DNA of 64,000 nt, taken from NCBI RefSeq assembly GCF_900258035.1, contig NZ_OGTP01000025.1, positions 1 to 64,000 of the forward strand, in the 5' to 3' direction. Positions 44,147 to 52,688 of the stretch are shown in pieces (positions within the stretch are counted from its first letter, which is position 1; every line of letters starts with the position of its first letter). The notes below the pieces were generated by a model. That model saw nothing but the letters and a program-made list of their open reading frames with translations. It made no database searches and had not been told where the DNA came from. Position numbers and translations under genes: made by a program. Origin of the DNA: Caballeronia novacaledonica. GTDB lineage: Bacteria > Pseudomonadota > Gammaproteobacteria > Burkholderiales > Burkholderiaceae.

Positions 44147-45955
44147 ATGTATTCGAGGATCGTTTCCGTAATCTTCTACATGTTCTTTACCTGCGTGATT
44201 TTCAATCCGCGGGTCAATGGCTTTACGATCTATTTCTATCTTTTCGTCCCGTTTCTGGACCCGAAGTTTTTGCGTTTCCTGACCGCCACCGTGCGCAGTT
44301 GGAGTGGTCCGCTGATCGTCGCCGTGGCGGTCAGTCTTCTGGGCTCGCCAAGCGTCGCGATGCGCGTCGTATCCATTGCGATCTGCATTGGCTACCTGAT
44401 GTACACGATGGGCGCCCGCATTTGCTATCTGCATCACTGGATGGCGATCAACGTCGCGTTCGCCATCGTGCAGTTCGCGATGTATTACGTCGACAGAGGT
44501 CTTGCAGCCCAACTCGGTCCGACGCTTCTCGCGCAGACCATATGGGGCCAATATGCAACGCGCACGTACTCGAACTACTACGAGATCTTCTACTTTGCGC
44601 GGGCTTCCGGATTCTCCCGGGAAGCAGGCTTCTTTTCCTCGTTGCTCGTTGCTTCGCTGATTGCTCACCTGCTGACCGAGAAGCTCAACAAAAAGCTCGT
44701 CGCGATGTATTGCGTCGGACTTTTTATCTGCTTCTCGAAGTCGTCGCTGATTCTGTTTATCTTCCTGGCGCTTTTTCCGCTTCGTCATAAGCTGCGCCTC
44801 GTCCATCCGCTCCTCATCTTCACGGCCTTCATGGTCGTGGTCGGTCTGGTCGGCGTTTATCTGGGCAGTCACACATTCTATGGATCGACGACGTTCGCGC
44901 ACCGTCTCAACGGATACCCCTTCATGCTCGACGAAAAGTTCGAGGACCTGCTGCGCGGCGTGACTGCCGATGATGTGCGCGCGCGTTACATGTATATGCC
45001 GTCCTTCCGTCTTGTCGAAACGGAGATCGCTTCCGGCGTTCCGTTCGCCGGCCTCCCCGCGAGTATTGCGGAGATGGGATTGTTCAGCGCGCTGCTGCTG
45101 TTCGGAGTCGTCGCCTTCACCGCCAACGATGGCTTCGTCATGCTTCTGCTGCTCTTGCTCACGTCGACGGTCAGCATTACGACCGTGACATCGTTCGTGC
45201 CGATCGCGTACCTGATCATGTACTGGCCCAAGTTCGCGGCCTATCGCGCGAAACGCACATGGTTCATGCAGGAACGCTTCGCGCTGACACCGCTCGATAG
45301 CTTCGACTTCAGACGAACGAAACGTTTCCGCTTCGCCGGTGCGCCGTGGAAACGCAAGGTGCTCGTCGTGACGGGACCGGCACAGCGCTCGGGCAAGACA
45401 TTCGTGGCCGCCAATCTGGCCGGCATCAACGCCGCCGGCGGCAAACGCGTGTTACTCATAGACGGCGACTTGCGACGTGGCCGGATCGCGTTCCTGTTCG
45501 CGCTCTCCGGTAGCGCGGGACTCGCGCAAGTCCTCGAAGGCAAAGCCGATGCCGACCGCGTGATCCGCTCCGTTGGCACCTCCGGGGTCTTCGACGTGAT
45601 TCCCGCAGGCGAATTGCATGTCGATCCGATGCAATTGCTCTCCAATGGACGTCTGCCGCGAATGCTGCAACAACTGGCACTCCACTACGATCTCATCATC
45701 ATCGATACGCCCGCGGTGTTCTCCGTCGATGATGCCTGCCTGATCGCGCCGCTTGGCGGGTCCACCGTGCTGGTCGCGCAGCCCGGCGCGCGCAGCCGCG
45801 ACGAGCTCGAAGAGGCTGTGAAGCAACTCGACGGGACCGGCGCGAATATCGTCGGCGTCGTGTTCAACGCTATGCCGTCTCCCAGCGCGGAACGTCCGCG
45901 CGCCCAATCCGGCGGATATACGGCGAGACATCGGCGCCCTTCTATTCCTTTTTGA
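44147..45955 (+). CDS. Wzy-like polymerase fused to a CpsD/Wzc-type P-loop ATPase domain
   Basis: A 602-residue protein in two parts. Residues 1-380 contain about ten hydrophobic helices (for example VSVIFYMFFTCVIF, VAMYCVGLFICFS, LLLFGVVAFTAN) with a larger extracytoplasmic loop near 250-320, the layout of O-antigen ligase/polymerase (Wzy) proteins. Residues 395-602 are a BY-kinase-like domain: Walker A GPAQRSGKT (410-418), Walker A' LLIDGDLRRG, Walker B LIIIDTPAVFSVDDA. The domain lacks the EX2RX2R helix and has only one tyrosine in its tail (GGYTARHRR), so it may be an ATPase or a kinase for other substrates rather than a self-phosphorylating ring. ATG 44147 follows AGAGGAA; a longer frame from 44006 has no such signal. 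I see no frameshift or internal stop between the parts. It stands as a single gene after the AT-rich region. Confidence 0.88.
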   Translation: MYSRIVSVIFYMFFTCVIFNPRVNGFTIYFYLFVPFLDPKFLRFLTATVRSWSGPLIVAVAVSLLGSPSVAMRVVSIAICIGYLMYTMGARICYLHHWMAINVAFAIVQFAMYYVDRGLAAQLGPTLLAQTIWGQYATRTYSNYYEIFYFARASGFSREAGFFSSLLVASLIAHLLTEKLNKKLVAMYCVGLFICFSKSSLILFIFLALFPLRHKLRLVHPLLIFTAFMVVVGLVGVYLGSHTFYGSTTFAHRLNGYPFMLDEKFEDLLRGVTADDVRARYMYMPSFRLVETEIASGVPFAGLPASIAEMGLFSALLLFGVVAFTANDGFVMLLLLLLTSTVSITTVTSFVPIAYLIMYWPKFAAYRAKRTWFMQERFALTPLDSFDFRRTKRFRFAGAPWKRKVLVVTGPAQRSGKTFVAANLAGINAAGGKRVLLIDGDLRRGRIAFLFALSGSAGLAQVLEGKADADRVIRSVGTSGVFDVIPAGELHVDPMQLLSNGRLPRMLQQLALHYDLIIIDTPAVFSVDDACLIAPLGGSTVLVAQPGARSRDELEEAVKQLDGTGANIVGVVFNAMPSPSAERPRAQSGGYTARHRRPSIPF

Positions 45956-45990
45956 AGCGATGGGCATTGAAGCTTCAACTCGTCATCGCT

Positions 45991-46011
45991 AGCGGATCGA
46001 TGCCGCTTTTT
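45991..46011 (+). terminator. Rho-independent terminator after the polymerase-kinase fusion
   Basis: AGCGG and CCGCT form a 5-bp stem with a 7-nt loop, followed by TTTTT. It lies 36 bp after the stop, in the gap before the convergent LuxR-type gene. A palindrome TTGAAGCTTCAA at 45967-45978 lies just upstream. Confidence 0.6.
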
Positions 46012-46052
46012 GCTTCGGATACCTATTCATCTGGAACCGAGGCGATATCGCT

Positions 46053-47294
46053 TCAATACCGCGCATTCACGTCTTCGTGACCGCCCGCGAGAACCGCCGC
46101 CTGTTCGACGAGTCGCGCGAGATCGGACTGTCGTTGCGTCGCTGTCTTCGCAAACGCGTGATGCAGATGCGTGCGGGCCGTCGATGTCACCACGCCGAGC
46201 GAATCGGCCACGGCCGCGAGTGATTCGCCGCGTCCCAGGCGGCCGACGATGCGCGCTTCGGCGGGCGTGAGGCCGTAGAGTTTCGACAGCATGTCTTCGG
46301 ACGAAACCGCTTCGCGTTCGTGATCGCCGATGAGAATCAGCGCCGCATGCGCGCACTCCGTCACGAAGGGCCAGCCCGACTCGTTCGGCAGGCGCGCGAC
46401 CAGCGCGTGCAGCGCGCGCCCGCCCGAAGGCCGCGTCAGCGCGATCGCGCCGCCGCGCGTCATGCCGGACGCCGCCGCGACGCGGGCGATCAGCGCATGC
46501 AGCTTCTGCGTGAGCCGCGCCGTGCTCGCGCACAGCAGGCCGGCGTGAGTCGAAAGACCATCGGCACGTTCGATCAGCCGGTAGGCAGCACGATTCACGA
46601 AGAGCGGATGCCCGCGCGCATCGACGATCAGAATCGCGTGACTCAGCACATCGAGCGCCGCGCTCGTGATGCGCTCTCGAGCGGCGACGGCATCGAGCCG
46701 CATCTGCATCTGCACCGCGCGCCTAAGATGCGGCGCGAGGAGACCGAGCGTCTGCAGATCGGCGTCATCGAGCGGGCGGCCGTTGACGGCGCGCGGCACC
46801 CCGAGCACGCCCGACACCGTATTCGTGCGCATAAAATTCACGACGGCGATGCTATGCACGTTCTGCGGACGCACCCAGTCCTGATAGAACTCGCTGCGTT
46901 CGAGCCGCGCGCGCGGCACGACGGCATCGGTGAGGATGGTGCCTTGCGAGAGCATCGTCACCGGCCAGAAGACCGGGTCGAGCCTGCCGAAATGCTGCTC
47001 GTAGCTCATGCGGAACGCCGGCTCGATGCCGATGAAATCGACCGCGCGCACATGCCCGTCGGGATGGCCGACCCAAAGATCCGCACGCATGCCGCCCAAC
47101 ACCGCCGCGATGCGCTCGAGCACCTCGGGCCACATTCGCGGGAGCATGCCGGCATCGTAGATCGCGCCAATGAGATCGGCGAGCTCCGCCGCCGGCATCA
47201 TCGCGAGCAACCCGGTGCGGCGAATATGCCGTCCTGTTCGCTCGCGGGCGGCTGTCTCTCCTCCATGATCGTTCGCATCTTTCACCTCTTTCAT
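46053..47294 (-). CDS. LuxR-family transcriptional regulator
   Basis: A protein of about 413 residues with a C-terminal LuxR-type helix-turn-helix (YGLTPAEARIVGRLGRGESLAAVADSLGVVTSTARTHLHHAFAKT, about 345-390). The N-terminal 330 residues look like a sensor with a PAS-like segment (SHAILIVDARGHPLFVNRAAYRLI), not an acyl-homoserine-lactone domain or a response-regulator receiver. Start is uncertain: ATG 47294 is chosen, while a TTG at 47360 would add 22 residues and an internal ATG pair exists near 47200. It is convergent with the fusion gene across a terminator. Targets are unknown; the island next door is a plausible one only by position. Confidence 0.85.
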   Translation of the reverse strand: MKEVKDANDHGGETAARERTGRHIRRTGLLAMMPAAELADLIGAIYDAGMLPRMWPEVLERIAAVLGGMRADLWVGHPDGHVRAVDFIGIEPAFRMSYEQHFGRLDPVFWPVTMLSQGTILTDAVVPRARLERSEFYQDWVRPQNVHSIAVVNFMRTNTVSGVLGVPRAVNGRPLDDADLQTLGLLAPHLRRAVQMQMRLDAVAARERITSAALDVLSHAILIVDARGHPLFVNRAAYRLIERADGLSTHAGLLCASTARLTQKLHALIARVAAASGMTRGGAIALTRPSGGRALHALVARLPNESGWPFVTECAHAALILIGDHEREAVSSEDMLSKLYGLTPAEARIVGRLGRGESLAAVADSLGVVTSTARTHLHHAFAKTATQRQSDLARLVEQAAVLAGGHEDVNARY

Positions 47295-47663
47295 GTAGTA
47301 CGCGCGCGCTGCGGTTTCCCGAGGCGCAAGTGCATGAAGCGAGATCAGTTCCGCGTGCAATGCACGAAGCCCATTGCGCAGGGGAATTCGTGCGGACGGT
47401 CATGCGAAGGTTGTGGCGAAGCGCGTCGCGCGAGTGAACGTCGAGCTTTTCGTCGATGCGATATATACGTCCTTGCCGTACGTTACACCGGTGGCGAGCG
47501 ATGCTTTCAAACACGTTAGTACATCACTTCGATAAAGTGAAAGAGATATACAGTTCTTTCAAATCGCTTAAGCCGCTCGTACTCGAAAGGTGTGAAAAAC
47601 GCCTGAAGACGGTATGTGCACGGCAGGCCGACAAAAAGGATAGCTAACGTTCAAGCTGACATT
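47295..47663. other. Intergenic region with an inverted repeat, 369 bp
   Basis: Both flanking genes are on the minus strand, so this is the LuxR-type gene's upstream region. It is AT-richer than its neighbours around 47455-47620 and holds one clear inverted repeat at 47524-47540. No coding frame was accepted. Confidence 0.45.
47524..47540. promoter_or_regulatory. 17-bp inverted repeat, candidate operator
   Basis: TCACTT-N5-AAGTGA, a perfect 6-bp dyad, about 230 bp upstream of the LuxR-type regulator start. Its size and spacing suit a dimeric helix-turn-helix protein. No partner copy was noticed nearby. Confidence 0.3.
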
Positions 47664-48830
47664 TCAATTCGGCGTTCTGTAATCTTTGCGGTGGCCGTCG
47701 CGTCCTTCGTAGTCGAGGGTCGCGGGGTTGGTTTTGAAGAAGCTGAGGTAGAACGGCATCGTGAGCTGCGTTCCCGGCGGCACGATCGTCCAATAGCCTT
47801 TGGTCACGACATCGTACTTGCGCACTTCGCCGTTCTGCAGACATGCGACATAGAGATAGCCGCCCGGACCGAACACGAGCGCCTGAGTGGACGTGCGCTC
47901 GTCGCCCGAAACGTCGAGCGGAATGAAGTCGAGTTGCGGCTGCGGGCGTCGATAGATGCGGTCGTCGGCGCGCAGAATCAGGATGCGGTCGATGTCGGCG
48001 TCCACGTTGACGTTCTTGAAACTGGTGATGAACAAGTCGCCATTCGGCGCGAACGCGAGCCCTTCAGGCCGGTTCAGATGGTTGGCGTCCTTGCTGCAAT
48101 CGGACGAATTGGACAGCACGGTGTCCTTGTACTTCAGCGTCACAGGGTCGAACCGCGCGACCTTGCCGCCGCACTGTGTCGTCAAGTACGCCAGCGTCAC
48201 CCAAAGATATCCATCCGGTCCGAGCACGAGTCCGCGCGGCCGAAATTCGGCGCCAATCACGTCGGCGCCGGGATTCATGTCGTGGCGGAACATGGCCTTG
48301 CCATATTTGATGTCGAAGACGAGCAACTTGCCGTTGACGTCGCTGGCCGGGTCGCCCAGATCGGCGATGAACAGCCGCTTGCCATTGCCGCGTTGCTGCA
48401 CGAGAAGAATGCCGCGCGGCGCGAGCGGCGCATTTGCGTCACCGCGCGATACGAGCGGCGTGCCGGGTTTGATGCCCGGTCCGTACTGGAGCACTTCTCC
48501 CTTGAACGGACGATTGGTGTTCTGATTCGCGACGATCATGCGGCCGTCGTCGAACAGGATGCCCGTCGGGCCCGCCAGTCCGCCGCTCGCGTCGGGCAAC
48601 TGATAAAGAAGCCTGCCCGAGCGCGCATCGAAAAACTTGACGGTGGAGTGCTCCGGCGGCGTGGCTGGATCGCCCGGCCCAAAGACGCCGACCGCGAGCA
48701 CATCGTCGACCGCGCCAAAATCGTTCCGCGCGTTGCGGTCGTCCGATCGTGCGTTCGTGGCCGACACAAGCGCCGCAAAGCATAGCGCCACGTTCATGAG
48801 CAACCGAATGCGATGCGGGTTCTTCTTCAT
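47664..48830 (-). CDS. Secreted beta-propeller protein (NHL/SMP-30-like)
   Basis: A 388-residue exported protein. ATG 48830 follows AGGAG and opens a Sec signal peptide (LLMNVALCFAALVSATNA) cut near residue 28. The mature part shows repeated blades with the pattern GPTGILFDDGRMIVAN, RPRGLVLGPDGYLWVTLA, RPEGLAFAPNGDLFITSF and TQALVFGPGGYLYVACL, as in NHL or SMP-30/gluconolactonase-type propellers. The catalytic metal ligands of SMP-30 are not evident, so a binding role or another enzyme activity is possible. It appears monocistronic. Confidence 0.82.
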   Translation of the reverse strand: MKKNPHRIRLLMNVALCFAALVSATNARSDDRNARNDFGAVDDVLAVGVFGPGDPATPPEHSTVKFFDARSGRLLYQLPDASGGLAGPTGILFDDGRMIVANQNTNRPFKGEVLQYGPGIKPGTPLVSRGDANAPLAPRGILLVQQRGNGKRLFIADLGDPASDVNGKLLVFDIKYGKAMFRHDMNPGADVIGAEFRPRGLVLGPDGYLWVTLAYLTTQCGGKVARFDPVTLKYKDTVLSNSSDCSKDANHLNRPEGLAFAPNGDLFITSFKNVNVDADIDRILILRADDRIYRRPQPQLDFIPLDVSGDERTSTQALVFGPGGYLYVACLQNGEVRKYDVVTKGYWTIVPPGTQLTMPFYLSFFKTNPATLDYEGRDGHRKDYRTPN

Positions 48831-49060
48831 CACAGGCTCCTGTTTTGTTTGGCGTGTCAGGCACCGCACTCGGACGATGCCTGCTTCGACGATACGTGCC
48901 GCAGACGCGCGGCACATCCACCAAACGATGTAGACCCGTGATCTCCGCTGTCTTTATCGACGGGGAGGGAAAATCTGCACCGGAATGGTGAGACACGCCG
49001 GAAGTCTGGACGATTTTTTCTTTCGTTATCCCGATCACCTCAACGATGCGACGACGCTTT

Positions 49061-50308
49061 TCACGACCGCCACACCTCCGCCCGCCTCCGCTGCAAGAAG
49101 CGCCGCACGGCCGGATCGCGTTCGAGTCCGATCGCGAGATCGTATGCGCCGAGCGCTTCGGCCGTCGCGCCGACGCGTGCAAGCAGATCGGCGCGTGCGG
49201 CCCAATAGGGCTGATAGTCGGCGAGGCGCGGATCGTCCGCATAGGGCTGGAGCGCATCGAGCGCCGGCTGCGGACCGTCGCGTTCCGCCACGGCGAGCGC
49301 GCGATTCACCGCGACGACAGGCGACGCCGCAATCGCGAACAGCGCATCGTAGAGTTGCACGATCTCGTCCCAGTTCGGACGACGCGTGCGGCAGCGGTGC
49401 ACATGCGCCGATTGCAGCGCGGCTTCGAGCTGAAAGCGTTCGATTGCGTCGAATGTGTTCGCGCGCCGCAGCAGGGCATCGGCGGCATCGATCATCGGCG
49501 CGTTCCAGATCGCCGGATCCTGCGCCGAAAGCGGCACATAGTCGCCGGCCGCATCGCGTCGCGCATCGCAACGCGCCTGCGCATACAGCATCAGCGCGAG
49601 CAGACCGAGCGTCTCCGGTTCGTCGGGCAACAGTTCAACGAGCAGATGCGCCAGAAAAAGCGCCTCGCCGGTGAGATCGCGCCGCCCGCTGTCGCAGCCC
49701 GCCGGATCGGTCCAGCCTTCCGCATACGCCGCATACACGGCTTCCAGCACGGCGGCGAGCCGGCCGGGCAATTCCTCGCGCTCGGGCACGCTGAACGGAA
49801 TGCCCGCTTCGCGGATCTTGTGCTTCGCCCGCACGAGGCGCTTGCTCATCGCGGCGGGCGACATCAGGAACGCCGACGCAATCGTCTTCGCTTCGAGTCC
49901 GAGCACCACCTGCAGCATGAGCGGCGTGCGAATCGCGGCTTCGAGCGCCGGATGCGTGCACGCGAACAGCAGCGCGAGGCGCCGGTCGGGCAGCGCGCCC
50001 GCTTCGCGCTCGTCGATCTCGTCGGCGAGGATCGCGAGCTGGTTGGTCACGTCGTCGCCGACACGGCGATGCCGCGCGCCGTCGATCGCCCGCCGGCGCG
50101 CGACCGTCATCAGCCACGCTTCGGGATTCGCGGGGCAGCCGCGCTCCGGCCAGTCGGCGAGCGCGGCGGCGAACGCATCGGCGAGCGCGTCCTCGGCTGC
50201 GGCGACGTCGCGCGTGCGCATCGCCAGCAGCGCGACGAGTTTGCCGTAGCTGCGGCGTGCGACCGCCTCGGCGATCGCACTCGCCGCGTCGCCCGGCGGC
50301 TGACTCAT
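49061..50308 (-). CDS. RNA polymerase ECF sigma factor (ECF42 / SigJ-like, with C-terminal extension)
   Basis: A 415-residue sigma factor, about twice the usual ECF length. Regions 2 and 4 occupy the first 180 residues (PEAWLMTVARRRAIDGARHRR; LGLEAKTIASAFLMSPAAMSKRLVRAKHKIR). The rest is the helical TPR-like C-terminal domain typical of group ECF42 (EGWTDPAGCDSGRRDLTGEALFLAHLL, AVNRALAVAERDGPQPALDAL). In that group no anti-sigma factor is present and the extension modulates activity. It shares an ATGA overlap with the DGPF gene upstream, the conserved partnership of ECF42. Confidence 0.93.
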   Translation of the reverse strand: MSQPPGDAASAIAEAVARRSYGKLVALLAMRTRDVAAAEDALADAFAAALADWPERGCPANPEAWLMTVARRRAIDGARHRRVGDDVTNQLAILADEIDEREAGALPDRRLALLFACTHPALEAAIRTPLMLQVVLGLEAKTIASAFLMSPAAMSKRLVRAKHKIREAGIPFSVPEREELPGRLAAVLEAVYAAYAEGWTDPAGCDSGRRDLTGEALFLAHLLVELLPDEPETLGLLALMLYAQARCDARRDAAGDYVPLSAQDPAIWNAPMIDAADALLRRANTFDAIERFQLEAALQSAHVHRCRTRRPNWDEIVQLYDALFAIAASPVVAVNRALAVAERDGPQPALDALQPYADDPRLADYQPYWAARADLLARVGATAEALGAYDLAIGLERDPAVRRFLQRRRAEVWRS

Positions 50309-50676
50309 GCCGCCGATGGCGCGTCGTAAGGCGCCGTCCAGACCGGGCGCACTTCCATGAGACCGTGCGCCGCGCCGGGACAACGCGATGCCCACGCGAT
50401 CGCCGCGTCCAGATCGGCCACGTCGATCAGGTAGTAGCCGGCAAGCTGCTCCTTGGAATCGGAATAGGGTCCGTCGAGCACCTGCGGCTTGCCGTCGACG
50501 AGCCGCACCGTCGTGGCCGTGCTCGTCGGTTGCAGGCGATTGGCGCCCGCCAGCACGTCCGCTTTTTTCAGCGACTCGGTGTACGCCTGATACGCGGCGA
50601 CGCCCTGCTGCCGCTCGCTGTCCGACATCTGATTCCAGCCGTTTTCCTGCGAATAGATCATCAACAGATATTGCAT
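50305..50676 (-). CDS. YCII-related DGPF-domain protein
   Basis: A 123-residue protein of the YCII/DGPF family, with YLLMIYSQENGW at the start and DGPYSDSKEQLAGYYLIDV in place of the DGPF box. DGPF genes are the usual partners and targets of ECF42 sigma factors; the biochemical role is unknown. GGAGG precedes ATG 50676, and the stop overlaps the sigma-factor start by 4 bp. Confidence 0.92.
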   Translation of the reverse strand: MQYLLMIYSQENGWNQMSDSERQQGVAAYQAYTESLKKADVLAGANRLQPTSTATTVRLVDGKPQVLDGPYSDSKEQLAGYYLIDVADLDAAIAWASRCPGAAHGLMEVRPVWTAPYDAPSAA

Positions 50677-50815
50677 TTGAGCCTCCGTCACGGGTTGAGG
50701 CGGGCGCATCGAAGCCGGCCGCCATCACGATGACGCGCGAGCCCTGCGCCGACGGACACGCGGCCGAAAAAAACGTTGCGGCTCAGCGTAACGCACATCG
50801 GCGCGCGCGACACGC

Positions 50816-51904
50816 TCAGAACAGGTGATGAATGCCCGCCAGCACGACCGTCTGCCGGTTCGACGACGACGGCCCGATCCCCAGCGTGTTCGCCACCGCG
50901 CCCGACGACGCCTGCTCGACCATCACGTCGGCGTAAAGCTGCGTGAGCTTCGAGAGCGCATAGACGTTGGCGATCGTCACCTGCGTCCAGCGCTCGCCGG
51001 CGAGCGTCGTGGTCCATGCGCCGACGCCGATCATGTACGCGGGCGTCACCTGAACATTCGCGCCGCCGTCGATCGTCCGATAATTCTCCGCCCTGCCCCG
51101 TTCCTCGATGCGCACCTGCGTGAGCAGCGCATGCAACTGCACGCGCCCGATCTGAAAGCTCCCGCCGATGCCCGCGTTCCTCACGCTGTCCGCGACGAAC
51201 GGCGCGCCGCCCGTCAGCGCGATGCCCTCGAAGCTCGTCAGCCCGAGTCCGCCGGAAAGATTCACCGTGCGATCGTGGTACTCCGAGTAAGCCGCCGCGA
51301 GATTGAGCGGCCCGTAGCCGTACGTCGCGCCGAAGCTGATGGTGCGCCCCGTCGTGCTGCTCGACTGGTTGGTGAAACCGTACATCGCGCCGACCGTCAC
51401 GCCCGCGATCGTCCGGCTGCGGAACTTGACCGTATTCGACAGCTCGACGGGCACCGTATTGCCCAGACCGTCGATATTGCCCGGATGAAACGCGGAGAAA
51501 TCGCCGAGCGTCTGCGCCGTCGACAAAGGTCCGAGCATCTCGAAGTGAAAATCCGTCTGACGTCCGAGCGTGATCGTGCCGATGCGGCTCTCGCTCAGCC
51601 CGACATACGCCTGCCGGTTGAACAGCGTGCCCGCGCTCGACATCGCGCCGGTGATCGTCGAAAAGCCGGATTCGAGCTTGAACACCGTCTTCAGTCCGCC
51701 GCCCAGATCCTCGACGCCGGTGAGGCCCCAGCGATCGGCCTGCAGCGTGCCTTGCTGCGCGATGAACGCGCGCCCGCCGCGCAGATTGCTGACGTACCCG
51801 ACGCCCGCGTCCAGACTGCCGTACAGCGTGACGCTGCTTTGCGCGTTGACGCCGCCCGCGACGAGCAGCATCGACAAGGCGAGCGCATTCCGACTCTTGT
51901 TCAT
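50816..51904 (-). CDS. Gram-negative porin (OmpC-like, trimeric general porin family)
   Basis: A 362-residue outer-membrane porin with a Sec signal (ALALSMLLVAGGVNAQ) and a 16-stranded barrel opening with SSVTLYGSLDAGVGYVSN. Other family marks are the loop-3 region with GFSTITGAMSSAGTLFNRQAYVGLS and a C-terminal phenylalanine (HHLF). Burkholderiales carry many such porins, often next to catabolic operons whose substrate they admit. It follows the TauE/SafE gene by 52 bp on the same strand, so it may belong to the LacI-controlled set. Confidence 0.95.
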   Translation of the reverse strand: MNKSRNALALSMLLVAGGVNAQSSVTLYGSLDAGVGYVSNLRGGRAFIAQQGTLQADRWGLTGVEDLGGGLKTVFKLESGFSTITGAMSSAGTLFNRQAYVGLSESRIGTITLGRQTDFHFEMLGPLSTAQTLGDFSAFHPGNIDGLGNTVPVELSNTVKFRSRTIAGVTVGAMYGFTNQSSSTTGRTISFGATYGYGPLNLAAAYSEYHDRTVNLSGGLGLTSFEGIALTGGAPFVADSVRNAGIGGSFQIGRVQLHALLTQVRIEERGRAENYRTIDGGANVQVTPAYMIGVGAWTTTLAGERWTQVTIANVYALSKLTQLYADVMVEQASSGAVANTLGIGPSSSNRQTVVLAGIHHLF

Positions 51905-51956
51905 AAGGGTCTCTCGTTCGATCGAAAGGATGAGCCGGCCGGACGCCGGCGAGGTT

Positions 51957-52676
51957 TCAGGCGGCCAGCGTCTGATAGAGAATCGCCGCGCCCGAGACGA
52001 TGGCGAACGCCATCACGCTGATGCGCAACGCGCGCGCGTTGAGCCGCTGATGCACGTGCTGGCTGATCCACGCACCGGCGATCACCGGCGGGACCAGACA
52101 CAGCGCCGACATGAACTTCGCGCTGGTGATCGTGCCCGTCACGCTCAGCATCGCGAGCGACAGCGCCTCGCCGATCGCGAAGCACAGCGCGATGGTCGAA
52201 CGCAGCGCCGGCGCGCGATAGTGCTGGAAGACCATCGCGAGCGCGGGGCCGCCGATGCCCGTCGCGGTTTCGGTGATGCCCGTCACCGCGCCCGCCGCCA
52301 TCAGCGCGTTGCGGCCCGGCTGGAAGCTCGGCGCGCACAACGTCGCGACGGCCGCCGCGATCGTCGATGCGCCGATAAACACGTTGAGATCGTGCGCCGA
52401 GATGCGCGAAATGATCCACACGCCCGCCACCGCGCCAGCCGTTCTGCCGACCGTGATCCAGAGCGTGCCTTTCGAATCCAGCGCGGGCCGCTCGCGCCAG
52501 GCGAGATACACGTTCAGCGGCAGCATCAGGATCAGCAGCGACACCGGCAGCAGTTCCGGTTCGATCAGACCGATCACGGGCGCGCAGATCAGCGCGAAGC
52601 CGACGCCGACCGCGCCCTGAATGAACGCGGCGATCGCAACGGTCGCGGCGAGAACGATGAAGACAGTCAGACTCAC
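51957..52676 (-). CDS. TauE/SafE-family membrane transporter
   Basis: A 239-residue membrane protein with seven or eight helices and the two TauE/SafE repeat motifs (FIQGAVGVGFALICAPVIGLIEPELLPVSLLILMLP; TGITETATGIGGPALAMVFQHY). Members export sulfite, sulfoacetate or other small organic anions. GTG 52676 is chosen because AGGAG lies 7 nt upstream; the preceding TTG is too close to it. It starts 12 bp after the amidohydrolase, so it may expel a product of that pathway. Confidence 0.88.
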   Translation of the reverse strand: MSLTVFIVLAATVAIAAFIQGAVGVGFALICAPVIGLIEPELLPVSLLILMLPLNVYLAWRERPALDSKGTLWITVGRTAGAVAGVWIISRISAHDLNVFIGASTIAAAVATLCAPSFQPGRNALMAAGAVTGITETATGIGGPALAMVFQHYRAPALRSTIALCFAIGEALSLAMLSVTGTITSAKFMSALCLVPPVIAGAWISQHVHQRLNARALRISVMAFAIVSGAAILYQTLAA

Positions 52677-52688
52677 AAGCAAGCTCCT

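Noticed and set aside
50730..50800. A GCCG...CGGC inverted repeat with an A-run as a terminator after the DGPF promoter region
   Set aside because: The A-run is in the loop rather than after the stem, so it does not form a Rho-independent terminator on either strand.
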